A stretch of DNA of 61,878 nucleotides from positions 1 through 61,878 of the forward strand of contig CATONV010000005.1 in NCBI GenBank assembly GCA_951801655.1, written 5' to 3'. The notes under the pieces are model-generated. The model saw only the letters and a program-made list of their open reading frames with translations, was not told the DNA's origin and did no database searches. The position numbers and the translations under genes are program-made. This document shows positions 1 through 9,400 of this stretch, in pieces (within the stretch, counting starts at the first letter, position 1; every line of letters begins with the position of its first letter). Source of the stretch: an uncultured Oscillospiraceae bacterium. GTDB lineage: Bacteria; Bacillota; Clostridia; Oscillospirales; Oscillospiraceae.

Positions 1-2
1 AA

Positions 3-1568
3 AAGACCGGCGTCACCTTCCGGGACGTGGCCGGTCAGGACGAGGCCAAGGAGAGTCTGGAGGAGATCATCGACATCCTCCACAACCCCCAGAAGTACAC
101 CGAAATCGGCGCCAAACTGCCCAAGGGCGCACTGCTGGTGGGCCCTCCGGGCACCGGCAAGACCCTTCTCGCCAAGGCCGTGGCCGGCGAGGCCGGGGTG
201 CCCTTCTTCTCCATCAGCGGCTCCGACTTTGTGGAGATGTTTGTGGGCGTGGGCGCCAGCCGTGTCCGCGACCTGTTTAAGGAGGCCAGCAAGATGGCCC
301 CCTGTATCATCTTCATCGACGAGATCGACACCATCGGCAAGTCCCGGGACAACCGTATGGGCGGCAACGATGAGAGAGAACAGACGCTGAACCAGCTGCT
401 GGCCGAGCTGGACGGCTTTGACCCGGGCAAAGGCGTTATCGTTCTTGGGGCCACCAACCGGCCCGAGGTGCTGGATAAGGCCCTTCTCCGTCCCGGCCGC
501 TTCGACCGGCGCATCACCATCGACCGGCCTAACCTGGCCGGACGTCTGGCCACACTCCAGGTCCACACCCGGAAGATCAAGCTAGCCGAGGACGTAGACC
601 TGAAGAAGATCGCCCTGGCCACCGCCGGCACCGTGGGCGCCGACCTGGCCAACCTGGTGAACGAGGCCGCCCTGCGGGCCGTCCGTCACGGCCGAAGGGC
701 CGTCAATCAGGAGGACCTGCTGGCCTCCTTTGAGTTCGTCATCGCCGGTAGCGAGAAGAAAAATTCCGTCCTCACCGAACTGGAGCGCAGGCTGGTGGCC
801 TACCACGAGGTGGGTCACGCCATGGTGGCCTACAAGCAGAAGAACGCCGAGCCGGTACAGAAGATCACCATCGTCCCCCACACGGAGGGGTCCCTGGGCT
901 ACACCCTGTTGATGCCCGAGGAGGACAAGACCAACCTGCGCACCAAGGAGGAACTGATGGCCAAGATTGCCGTCTCCATGGGTGGCCGCGCCGCCGAGGA
1001 GGTGGTTATGGACACCATGACCAACGGCGCCTCCCAAGACATCCAGGAGGCCACCAACATCGCCCGAAACATGGTGGCCATGTACGGTATGAGCGAGGAG
1101 TTCGGTATGATGGCCCTGGGTTCTGTCCGGAACCAGTATCTGGACGGAGGTTACGGCCTGGACTGCGCCCAGGACACCGCCGCCGTCATGGATAAGGCCG
1201 TCAAGGCCATTCTGGACGTGTGCTACAGGGACGCCGTGGAGGTCATCCGGGAAAACCGGGAGGACATGGACAAGGTGGTGGCCTACCTGCTGGAGAAAGA
1301 GACCATTACCGGCGGCGAGATGGTGGCCATTATCGAGGGCCGCGACCCCGCCCTTGTGGAGGACGCTTACGCCTCCACCAAGTCCGGGCCCAAGCCTCTG
1401 CCCGGGGATATTGAACCCCCCGCCAAGTCCATCCATATCGTCAGCGAGGAGATCAAGCCTCCCGCCGCCCTGGAGGAACCGACCGCTGAGGCGGAGGATG
1501 TCCCCAAGGATGAGGAGCCCGCCCCGGTAGAACAGCCTCCGACGGACGGGGAGGAAAAGCCCGAATAA
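3..1568 (+). CDS. ftsH: ATP-dependent zinc metalloprotease FtsH, 5' end outside window
   Basis: Membrane-bound AAA+ protease that unfolds and degrades membrane and short-lived cytosolic proteins. The frame is open from base 3 (KTGVTFRDVAGQDEAKE, the usual start of the AAA domain), so the N-terminal transmembrane part lies upstream of the window; the GTG at 27 is internal. Seen in order: Walker A GPPGTGKT (about 141-164), Walker B IIFIDEID, second region of homology ending RPGRFDRR, and the zinc site HEVGH at 804-818 followed by the peptidase domain. The C-terminus is a Pro/Glu-rich tail of about 70 residues, typical for clostridial FtsH. The stop codon abuts the arm of a GC-rich terminator that has been split by an insert. 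The family call is certain; which ftsH paralogue cannot be told. Confidence 0.97.
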   Translation, partial: KTGVTFRDVAGQDEAKESLEEIIDILHNPQKYTEIGAKLPKGALLVGPPGTGKTLLAKAVAGEAGVPFFSISGSDFVEMFVGVGASRVRDLFKEASKMAPCIIFIDEIDTIGKSRDNRMGGNDEREQTLNQLLAELDGFDPGKGVIVLGATNRPEVLDKALLRPGRFDRRITIDRPNLAGRLATLQVHTRKIKLAEDVDLKKIALATAGTVGADLANLVNEAALRAVRHGRRAVNQEDLLASFEFVIAGSEKKNSVLTELERRLVAYHEVGHAMVAYKQKNAEPVQKITIVPHTEGSLGYTLLMPEEDKTNLRTKEELMAKIAVSMGGRAAEEVVMDTMTNGASQDIQEATNIARNMVAMYGMSEEFGMMALGSVRNQYLDGGYGLDCAQDTAAVMDKAVKAILDVCYRDAVEVIRENREDMDKVVAYLLEKETITGGEMVAIIEGRDPALVEDAYASTKSGPKPLPGDIEPPAKSIHIVSEEIKPPAALEEPTAEAEDVPKDEEPAPVEQPPTDGEEKPE

Positions 1569-1572
1569 CGTA

Positions 1573-1599
1573 CAAGCGCCGCCCGGTCGGGCGGCGCTT
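1573..1599. repeat. Left 27-bp direct repeat; ftsH terminator hairpin
   Basis: A GC-rich hairpin with loop GGTC. The identical 27 bases, in the same orientation, recur at 2205-2231. The non-palindromic loop shows that this is a direct duplication and not just two similar palindromes. The outer left arm ACGTA (1568-1572) has no partner here; its partner TACGT follows the right copy. It still ends in a short T-containing tail, so it probably remains the ftsH terminator. Confidence 0.85.
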
Positions 1600-1605
1600 C
1601 TTCTG

Positions 1606-1809
1606 TCAGACCGTTTTCAGACAAGCGGCCAAACACTGTTTCTGTTCCAAGTCGGCGTCAGAGGGGTATTTCCATATGGCCGACAGAGCGCCGGCATACT
1701 GGCTTCCCAGGCCATCCAGCCCAAGGACCATGATCTGGATAGCCTCCAATCCGTCGGAAATCCGCTGGGCCGCTGTCTCCAATTCATAAAGCTGCACTTG
1801 AATATCCAT
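1606..1809 (-). CDS. Small conserved-looking protein, function unknown
   Basis: A 67-residue acidic protein beginning MDIQVQLYELETAAQRI, probably mostly helical, with a C-terminal KQCLAACL stretch. The ATG at 1809 is preceded by AAGGAG at ideal spacing (AAGGAGTGAAACA), which is why it is preferred over the overlapping frame starting at 1817. It lies about 100 bases downstream of the ribbon-helix-helix gene and is probably co-transcribed from that promoter. It has no toxin motif that I recognise, so I do not call the pair a toxin-antitoxin system. Proteins of this look occur in integrative elements of gut Firmicutes, but that is from memory. Confidence 0.65.
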   Translation of the reverse strand: MDIQVQLYELETAAQRISDGLEAIQIMVLGLDGLGSQYAGALSAIWKYPSDADLEQKQCLAACLKTV

Positions 1810-1915
1810 TGTTTCACTCCTTGCTTTTCTCCAGGAGTTATGGTATTATCAGATTTACCACCCCTCCTTGGTGTGGTTTTTAGAGTGTTGGTAGTTTGTT
1901 AGGGCCGCCAGCACT

Positions 1916-2095
1916 CTATTTTTCTTGGCCGAGTTCTTCATCAACCTTTTCGTTGAGCCACTGAGTTTTTGTCTTGTTCTGCGCTTTCAGCTTTTCCGTC
2001 AGCGCATTCAGTTTCTCGCGGGAGAGAGGAACACTGAACTGTCCGATGGTTTCTCGCCGCTTTCGGTAATACTCGGCCGAATTTGGGGGAGACAA
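1916..2095 (-). CDS. Ribbon-helix-helix-type DNA-binding protein (59 aa)
   Basis: Translation from TTG at 2095 to TAG at 1916 gives 59 residues. The pattern is a basic N-terminus (YYRKRRE), a likely beta-strand QFSVPL, helix 1 SREKLNALTEKLKAQ, and helix 2 starting KTKTQWLNEKVDEEL, which matches the Arc/MetJ-type ribbon-helix-helix fold. AAGGAGG lies 10 bases before the TTG. No in-frame ATG gives a similar product. A perfect sigma-A promoter with two ATTGCTAGC boxes sits immediately upstream, so autoregulation is likely (inference). Typical roles in this family are plasmid or integrative-element regulators and antitoxins. Confidence 0.75.
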   Translation of the reverse strand: MSPPNSAEYYRKRRETIGQFSVPLSREKLNALTEKLKAQNKTKTQWLNEKVDEELGQEK

Positions 2096-2112
2096 AGCTT
2101 CACCGCCTCCTT

Positions 2113-2148
2113 GCTAGCAATTATAGCATTTAGCTAGCAATATGTCAA
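2113..2148 (-). promoter_or_regulatory. Consensus promoter with twin ATTGCTAGC operator boxes
   Basis: Minus-strand -35 TTGACA at 2143-2148, 17-base spacer, -10 TATAAT at 2120-2125. ATTGCTAGC occurs at 2133-2141 (in the spacer) and at 2113-2121 (overlapping the -10 and start site), exactly 20 bases apart. The core GCTAGC is palindromic. The placement would block RNA polymerase, fitting repression by the adjacent ribbon-helix-helix protein. Confidence 0.8.
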
Positions 2149-2204
2149 GTGTTTTTAAAACAGTGTGGGGGCTTGCCATCGAGACAGAAAAACTTTGAAC
2201 ATTG

Positions 2205-2231
2205 CAAGCGCCGCCCGGTCGGGCGGCGCTT
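2205..2231. repeat. Right 27-bp direct repeat; terminator of the S-layer gene
   Basis: Identical copy of the hairpin at 1573-1599. The following TACGTT runs into the minus-strand stop codon of the S-layer-homology gene at 2238, completing the arm missing from the left copy. Confidence 0.85.
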
Positions 2232-2237
2232 GTACGT

Positions 2238-5200
2238 TTAATAGGTTAAAACACGGTGAATAATTTCCGCCATGTCTACCCGGGTCAGGGCCTGGGTAGG
2301 ATTCAGGCGCCCGCCCGCAGTAGGCAGATAGCCCCGCTGAACAGCAAAGGACATGGCCCCCTGGGCATAGCCGGAGACACTGCCGCCGTCGCCGTAGCCG
2401 GACAGCGTGCTGCTGTAGCCGTCGCTGGCGTTCCAGCCCATGGCCCGCATGGCCCGCTGGACCATGCAGATAGCGTCCTGTCTGGTCAGGGTGCTGTCAG
2501 GGGCGTAAAGGCCGCCGCCGATACCGCTGATAATTCCTCTGTCATACAGCGTGTTCACCGCCTGGGCGTAGTAGGCCCCGCCGGGCACGTCCCGGAAGGC
2601 CCCGCTGGACCCCGAGGGGTTCAACTCAAAAGCCTGGTAGAGCATCTGGGCAAAGTCACCGCGGCGGATGGAGTTCTCCGGACCGTATTGGCCGGTGGCC
2701 ATGCCTCGGGTGATGTTGTGGTCATAGAGGAAATCCACCGCCGCCCGCTGGGCGTCGCTGTAGCCCCCCATGTCGTTAAAGTAGGAGGAGCTGTAGGTGG
2801 GCGAGACGGTGATCATCACCTCTCCATCAAAGGTAGAGTTGTTGGATTTGGTGCCTACGTAGGGGATGGTCACCGTGCCTGTGTAGCCCGCCCGGGGGAC
2901 AAAGGTCAAATCGGAGATCAGATCGTTTCCGCTGAGCTGGTAGGACACCCCGGTGCCCGCCTGCCGGCCGTAATGGGCCGGGCTGGCGTATTGGAAGTAC
3001 AGATAACCCTCACTTGCGGCGGGCATCTGGGTAAAGCGGATGGAGCGCAGCGAATAGCTGCCTCCAAAGTCCCCGCCGTAGAAGCTCACCGGGGCGCTCC
3101 GGGTGGAGTACCGCACGGTCACATCTGCCGGCGGCCGATTCACTTCCACCTCTACCGTCCCGGTAAAGGTACTGCCGCTGGTGGGTGTGGCGGTGAAGTC
3201 GATATACACCGTTCCGGTAAAACCGGTAGCGGGAACAAAGGCCACACGGCTCAGCTCACTGGCCGTAATGGAGGTGGAGGAGGAGGTCAACCTGGTGCCC
3301 CGGTCGGAACTGGAGCGGTAGCCGCGGTACAGCGAGCCCTGGCTGGACGAGGGCAGTGTGAAGCGGACAGAGCTCATATCCCGGTCGGTCTCCCACTGGG
3401 AGAGATCGTCAAAATCCCTTCGGTCGAAGACCGCAGCGGATTTTGAGTCTGTAGAATAGCGTATATTGCCCCTGCTGGTGCTTCCGGAGTCGTTGGAACT
3501 GATATGAATTACCCCGTTGAAGGCGGCGCCGCTGGCAGACCGGCCCTCAAAGGGAATATCCACCGCCCCGGAAAAGCTGCTCGAGGCCCGGAAGGACAAA
3601 TTACTGACACGGTAACTGCCGCTGTTGCTGTATCGGGTCCCGGTGATATCAATGCGGCGGTTGCTATAGTACAGGTCCCCCTCCGTACGGTTGGGCAGGG
3701 CCTGGAAGACAATATAGTCCAGTGTGCGGCCCGTCAGGTCCTGACTCAGCCTGGTAAAGTCGCTGGTCCGGAAGGACACCGACCGGCCAGGGGCGCAGGT
3801 GTAGTTGATATCTCCCGCCCCGGTGCCGCCCCGGACATTGATCTCCACGTTGCCGGACAGCCGGGTTCCATCGGTGGCGTAGCCGGTGAAGGGAATCTTG
3901 ATAGTGCCGGTAAAGTTCTGGGCCGGGACAAAGGTCAGCCGGTCGATTCGGGGGGTGCGGGTGCCGTAGTAGTAACTAGTACCCGTTGTGGCTCGGCTCC
4001 CGGTGCTGATGGAGGAGCGGTAATCGTAATACAGCACCCCCTGGCTCTCACTGGGCAGGGAGTCAAAGAGGATAAAGCTGAGGGTGTGTCTGGAGTCCAG
4101 CACGTTCCGGCAGTAGTTGTTGAAGTGGGCGTCGTCAAAGTGGGCCACGCCCCCTTTTGTCACGTCGTAGGTCAGTCCGCCGATGGCGATGTCGTTCTCC
4201 CGGCCCACGTTGATCACCACTTGACCTGAATAAACTGCGCCGCTCTCCACCCCCTGGCCGGTATAGTAGACGGTGACAGTGCCGCTGTAGCCGGGGGCCG
4301 GGACAAACCAGATATCATTCAGGTCGCGGAGGTTGTACTGCCCGCGGGTAGAGACCAGCGTGCCGTAGTTGCCCTCATTCACGTAGTTGGTATACAGCTT
4401 GCCCTGGTTCTCTGAGGGCTGGGAGAAGGTAACATGCTTCAGGTTAACGCCCTTCATCTCCCGGCACACCCGGTTAAAGTCGTCACTGTTGAAGCGAACA
4501 GGGGTGTTGTAGGGCGTGTTGAGGGTGATGCCCGAGTCCTCCTCCACAACGCCCGACTTGCTTACGGTGAGAAGAATCTTGCAGTTGTAATTTTTGTTTT
4601 CTTCTGACACGGCGGTGTACTCAATGACCACCGGGCCCACGTACCCCGCCTTGGGGACAAAGGTGATATCCTCCAGAGACCGCTGGCCGGCGGGAATGCC
4701 GTTTTTCCGGTCGGGGTAGTAGTATATGCCTGATCCCACGCCGGAGCCGGGGGAGGATTCAGAGTTGTACTTGTAGTACAGGGTACCCTGTGTGGGGTCC
4801 ACCCTTATGCCGGTAATGTGGGACAGATTACCGCCGGCCTGAAGTGCAAATCCGGATTGCAGCTTTCCGTAGCGGAAGCTCAGGGTCTCGTCCGGTTTGA
4901 TGACAATGGTCTCTCCCTCAGGGGGGATGGTGGCGTTGGGGTCCGGGATTACCCTCACTTCAAATTCCGCCCGGAACCCAAGCTTGGTGTGGCTGACGGT
5001 AAAGGTGGCGGTGCCGGGGGTGGTGCCCACGATGGAACCTCCCATGTAGCTGGCAATGTTGGACGCGTCGGACCAGCAGGACAGCTCTCCAATGTTGGCG
5101 CCGCCGTAGCATGTAATAATCTTACTATCCTCCAGGCGGATGCTTTCGTTCTCCACAATCTCAAGGGGCAGGACGGCCTTATTCAGTTCGTAGCCGCTGA

Positions 5201-6359
5201 CCATCACCGTCAGTGTGTCTTCCACGCTTCCCCCCTGCCCATCAGCCGCCCGGGCGGTAATAACCGCCTCGCCGGGCTTGGAGGCCGTGAGTTTGTTGCC
5301 GCTGACCGAAGCCACTTCCTTGTTATCGCTGCTGGCGGATACCGCAACGCTGTAGGTCTTGCCCTGCACTTCAAACTGGGCCGTTCCCTTGCCGTTTCGG
5401 TCCCACGCAACATCTTTGGTTTCCGTTCTCTTGTCCGAATACTCAATGGTCACCTTCATCTGCATAGTCACCGAGCCCGGGCCCATCACATACGCCTCAT
5501 CCGGGTCGTCGGGCTTGGGATTGCTGATGGTGATTCCGGTGATCTGGTTCCCCTCCGGGAGAGTATCCCCGGTCGGGGGGGGACCGGGATTGTTCGGGTC
5601 ATCCGGGTCAATGCTGGAGTTGGGCCTGACAATACAGGTCACGGTTGCCGGATCCGCTCCGGGGGCACTGGCGGTAATGGTAACCTCCGTCTCCTGTGTA
5701 ATGTCAGCGGCCGGTATCAGCGTTACGGTAGGGCCCTGGCTTGGGTCCACTCTGACAACCGCAGGGTCGCTGCTGTTCCAGGTAATGCCGCTGGTCTCCT
5801 GCTTTTTTCCGTTCTCTGAGACATAAGCGCCCAGCGTCTTTGAAATGCCGGCGGTGAGATACACCTCGCTCACCGCAGCGGTGCGCTCTGTGATGGTCAC
5901 ATGGACGTCGTCCTCAATTTCAATGGTAAAGTCCATGTTTTCGCTTATGCCCCCGTATGTGGCGGTCACTGTCACCGTGGCTTCTCCCACGCCGACCGCC
6001 CTGATTCCGCCTACCGTACCGATCGGTATATATACGACTTTGGAATCACTGCTGACCCAAGAGTAGTGGGTCTCCTGCGTCACATCTCTCCAGGTTCCGT
6101 TGTCGCCGATTCTTGTGTAGACCTTTACGGCCAGCCGCTTCTCTCCTCCAAATTTCATTGTGTACTCGTCGGTGTCGATTGCCTCCACCTTAAGCTGCCT
6201 GGAATTACTCGAGGTATCCGGGGGTGTCGAGCCGGCATCGGGGCTGCCATCGGCAGCGACAGACCCGGGGGTTGCCAGCGCGATGGTGCCGATGAGTGTG
6301 AGTACCAGGATCGGGGCCAAAAGCAGGGCCGCGCAGCACTGGACCAGGGTTTTCCGCAT
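2238..6359 (-). CDS. Secreted surface protein: Ig-like repeats plus C-terminal S-layer homology domains
   Basis: A cell-surface protein of 1373 residues. The N-terminus MRKTLVQCCAALLLAPIL is a signal peptide. It is followed by bacterial Ig-like (Big_2-type) domains (VTVTATYGG..., TASKPGEAVITARA...), then at least six repeats of about 110 residues. Each repeat contains a variant of 'FVPxxGYTGTVxIxYTG...F.G.V.I.V', like the Ig-like tandem repeats of large adhesins. Three S-layer homology domains at the C-terminus (FNDMGGYSDAQRAAVDFL..., FRDVPGGAYYAQAV..., GYGDGGSVSGYA...) should bind pyruvylated wall polymer. The ATG at 6359 has AAGGAG 8 bases upstream; the GTG at 6368 would overlap the ribosome site and is rejected. 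The gene follows another S-layer-homology gene after a terminator hairpin. Ligand unknown. Confidence 0.88.
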   Translation of the reverse strand: MRKTLVQCCAALLLAPILVLTLIGTIALATPGSVAADGSPDAGSTPPDTSSNSRQLKVEAIDTDEYTMKFGGEKRLAVKVYTRIGDNGTWRDVTQETHYSWVSSDSKVVYIPIGTVGGIRAVGVGEATVTVTATYGGISENMDFTIEIEDDVHVTITERTAAVSEVYLTAGISKTLGAYVSENGKKQETSGITWNSSDPAVVRVDPSQGPTVTLIPAADITQETEVTITASAPGADPATVTCIVRPNSSIDPDDPNNPGPPPTGDTLPEGNQITGITISNPKPDDPDEAYVMGPGSVTMQMKVTIEYSDKRTETKDVAWDRNGKGTAQFEVQGKTYSVAVSASSDNKEVASVSGNKLTASKPGEAVITARAADGQGGSVEDTLTVMVSGYELNKAVLPLEIVENESIRLEDSKIITCYGGANIGELSCWSDASNIASYMGGSIVGTTPGTATFTVSHTKLGFRAEFEVRVIPDPNATIPPEGETIVIKPDETLSFRYGKLQSGFALQAGGNLSHITGIRVDPTQGTLYYKYNSESSPGSGVGSGIYYYPDRKNGIPAGQRSLEDITFVPKAGYVGPVVIEYTAVSEENKNYNCKILLTVSKSGVVEEDSGITLNTPYNTPVRFNSDDFNRVCREMKGVNLKHVTFSQPSENQGKLYTNYVNEGNYGTLVSTRGQYNLRDLNDIWFVPAPGYSGTVTVYYTGQGVESGAVYSGQVVINVGRENDIAIGGLTYDVTKGGVAHFDDAHFNNYCRNVLDSRHTLSFILFDSLPSESQGVLYYDYRSSISTGSRATTGTSYYYGTRTPRIDRLTFVPAQNFTGTIKIPFTGYATDGTRLSGNVEINVRGGTGAGDINYTCAPGRSVSFRTSDFTRLSQDLTGRTLDYIVFQALPNRTEGDLYYSNRRIDITGTRYSNSGSYRVSNLSFRASSSFSGAVDIPFEGRSASGAAFNGVIHISSNDSGSTSRGNIRYSTDSKSAAVFDRRDFDDLSQWETDRDMSSVRFTLPSSSQGSLYRGYRSSSDRGTRLTSSSTSITASELSRVAFVPATGFTGTVYIDFTATPTSGSTFTGTVEVEVNRPPADVTVRYSTRSAPVSFYGGDFGGSYSLRSIRFTQMPAASEGYLYFQYASPAHYGRQAGTGVSYQLSGNDLISDLTFVPRAGYTGTVTIPYVGTKSNNSTFDGEVMITVSPTYSSSYFNDMGGYSDAQRAAVDFLYDHNITRGMATGQYGPENSIRRGDFAQMLYQAFELNPSGSSGAFRDVPGGAYYAQAVNTLYDRGIISGIGGGLYAPDSTLTRQDAICMVQRAMRAMGWNASDGYSSTLSGYGDGGSVSGYAQGAMSFAVQRGYLPTAGGRLNPTQALTRVDMAEIIHRVLTY

Positions 6360-6391
6360 ATAAAGCACTCCTTTTCAGATGGAATAAGAAA

Positions 6392-6422
6392 GCACGGGAG
6401 AGGGCCGGGCCCTCTCCCGTGC
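6392..6422 (-). terminator. Hairpin between the two S-layer-homology genes
   Basis: A 14-base-pair GC-rich stem (GCACGGGAGAGGGC with its complement) followed on the minus strand by TTTCTTATT. It ends the upstream giant gene; only about 30 bases separate it from the next start, so the downstream gene may depend on partial read-through. Confidence 0.75.
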
Positions 6423-6427
6423 CGGGA

Positions 6428-9400
6428 TCAACTATTACGTCCCTTATTTGTCCAGGTCTGACCGCCCCAGGAAATGTCTGTGTAGAAATTCTGGAACGTC
6501 ATGTTGGCCTGACCGCTTTCTTCCCGCTGCTGCACTTTAATGTTCAGCCCGTTGGCCGAAGCCTCGCCGACGGAGTTGGTCAGTCTGCCGGCGGGGATGT
6601 TCAGGGACACATCGCCCACCTTGCCCGAAAGCTTGAGAACCAGCGTTGCGCCGTCCTTGCTGTTGGTCAGCCTGCTCTGGCTGGCGTCGATGCCACCGAA
6701 CTCGTTGGCCGCATTCAGCAGCTCCTGGAGGGTAGCCGGTTGGTCTCCGCCCAGATACAGCGGGGCGTTGAAATGGATGGTGCTGGTTCCGTCCACCGTG
6801 TTGGCCGCGCTTACGCTGAAGTTCGTGCTGGCGCTCTGGGCCTGGGGGATGGCGGTGCGGGTGGTGGGGGGGGTGGCCGCCGGAACCCCCGGACCCGTGC
6901 CCTGGATGGTCCAGCCAGCCGACGCCTCGTTGCCCACATTGATACTCGCGCCCCAGAACACGTTCAGATAGTAGAAACCCTGGGTCGGAGAGGCGGTCGT
7001 CGCGTCTGGCCACCTGTTGGAGTGTACAATCTGCATGCCTTCAGGTCCGGCGATGCCGCTGGAGTTGATCAGCCAGCCATTGCTGATGCCGATGGAAACG
7101 GTGGGCCCCTTCAACGGAAGGGTAACCGTGGAATAGCCGTTTTGGGCGGTCTGGATATCGTGAGTACCGCTCGTCCAGTCCACACCAACAGAGGGGTTAA
7201 ATATGTCCTTCAGATTGTCCTTTGTTACCTTGGTTTTTGTAGTTCCTTTCAAATAGTACAGTTCCTTGTTGAAGGTCAGGGTGATTGATCCGCTTGTCAC
7301 ATTCTTCGCGCCGTTCACATCGGTAACTGTAAAGTTGCCCGTGGCGTTAGTCAGCTGGGGCGGATTCTGGTCGCTCAGCTTGATCTCATTGCCCATAAAG
7401 GAGTAGCGGATACCGGTGGCGCTGTTAGCCATATTGGTGTCCTCCGGCTCCTTACGGGCCATGGAAATCACATAGTAGGGCTGGTCAGCCTGAAGCACAC
7501 GGTCGCTGTACTCCCACGTATTGGCGTTGACAGTCTTCGGTCCGCCCTGGGCGGCCGGCCCAGACGCCTCGTCTCTCTCCAGCCACTCCAGGATATCGTC
7601 CTTAACCGTCTCGCTGGCGTAGATATCAAATACGGAGTACCGCTTGTTGAACCGCTCCGGGTTGCCTGAACCGTCCGTGGGGAAGTAGCCGCTTGTCTGT
7701 GTTCCCTCTTGCGACGCCTTCCGATAGGTGTAGACCTCTTTCAAGGCGTCATAGATGGTGTAATCCTCATAGGCCTTGGGCAGATCGCGTCCGGGATACA
7801 GATGGTCGGAGAGGAGATCCTTATCACTCATATACGGCAGATTGCGAATCGAGGCCTTCGAATAAATCTTATAGGTCAGCTCCGCGCCCATATCAGTGGA
7901 CAGTCCCGCCCGTCCGGGTTCCGTCATCGTGGGGGACTGGCCGACAATGGAAATCACAGGTCTGGCAACCGGATCGGTCTTAAACTTATAAATCTCCACC
8001 TCAGAGGGCTCCATGGCGGACCCCCTGATAACAAAGTAGACATAGTAGGTCCGGTTGGGAGACAAACCGTTGATCTTCTTTGTGGCGCTGGCCACGCCGC
8101 GGTATTCCAGGCTGCCCGGGGGGACGATCTGGCTGCCCTCCGCCCAGTCCGGGTTCTGGATTTCGCCCTTCTGCGGGTTCAGCAGCACCGGCATATCCAT
8201 GATATCCCGGTCCCGGCCGCCCGTAGGCACATCCTTGGGGTTAATCTTCTGGTTGGCCTCTGTAATCGTGCGGATGGAGGGGTTCCACAAGGAGGTGTCC
8301 ATCGGCTCATTTCCCAGCTCATCCGCATAGCCAATGGCGTAGTACACCGTGCCTGGCCGGGTCAGCGTCAGGTTCATGGTCACGGAGTTCTCCGTGGTCT
8401 CAAAGGCGGGGTAGTTGTCCGCAAATTTGGGCTGGACGGAATCCTCCAACGAAATATTCAGGTGCAGCCGCCGGGGGTCCTCCGGATTCTGGGTGGAACC
8501 AATGGACTCACCGCCACCGTTGTTCAGCCCGTTGTCCAGGAACTGCTGCCACTGCGCCTCCTTCAAGCTGCCGGCCAGCTTATAGAGGTCGGAGGAGTTG
8601 CCCGCCGCCACGTCCACATAGAAGTTGATATCGCCGCTCCAGGTGTTGGGGTCGGTCAGGTTGCCGATTCTGCGGATGGACACCGCAAAGTCGTAATAGA
8701 CGTCCTTCCCATCGGGCGTTTTGGAACGCAGGGTATTCAAATCCGGGAAGGGGACCGTCTGCGAGCAGCCGTTAAAGGTGGTATGCAGGCTCTTGCCGGC
8801 CAGCTCGTTGGTACCGGGGTAATACAAGCCGCTGCTGCCCAGCAGAACCCAGCCGCTCTGGTCCTCTATCGCACTCATGTTGGGCATGCCGTAGACAAAC
8901 TTGCCGTCCTCCTCCTTGTGGGTCAGAACGGTAACCGTCTGGTCCTTATCAACGGTGACTGCCCGGTAGTACAGGTCATACTCTATGCCCTTGTCGGTCC
9001 ACAGCAGCAGGTCATAGGCCATGCCGTCCGCCACGTCCTCGGTGCCCTGGGGCATCATACGGAATTTGAAGTCCACGCCGTAGCTCCCGGTGCTGGCCCC
9101 GTCCACGTTCAGGTCCTTAATCCCCTGGGGGATCTGGGCCTCGGGCAGCAGGAAGTCGCCTGTCAGCTTAATCTGCGCGAACACCACTGTGAAGATGGGC
9201 ACATTGTGGCCCTTTTCCACCGACTCCGGCTTATAGTCTACCGTCGTGGGGTCGAGGGCGTGGCCGCTCATGTCCTCAAGGCCGGTGATCTCAAAGCTGT
9301 AGATGCCGCCGCCCTTCAGCTGCAGGCCCTCCTTGAGGAACTTAAGCTGAACTTTGCCGTTGACATTGTCCACTCGGATGTTGTCTACGGAGTAGTCAAT

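Larger units (their letters stand above)
1600..2204. mobile_element. Small insert of about 0.6 kb between 27-bp direct repeats
   Basis: The segment between the repeats is visibly more AT-rich than its neighbours. It holds two small minus-strand genes (a ribbon-helix-helix-type protein and a 67-residue protein) and a consensus promoter. Joining the outer flanks of the two repeats would restore one long symmetric bidirectional terminator between ftsH and the S-layer gene, with the two stop codons at its edges. I infer an integrated mini-element or the remnant of a larger integrative element; no integrase or transposase is present. Confidence 0.6.

Noticed and set aside
1606-2095. Type II toxin-antitoxin module
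   Set aside because: The ribbon-helix-helix protein could be an antitoxin, but its neighbour shows no toxin fold or catalytic motif and the order and spacing (about 100 bases) are not typical.
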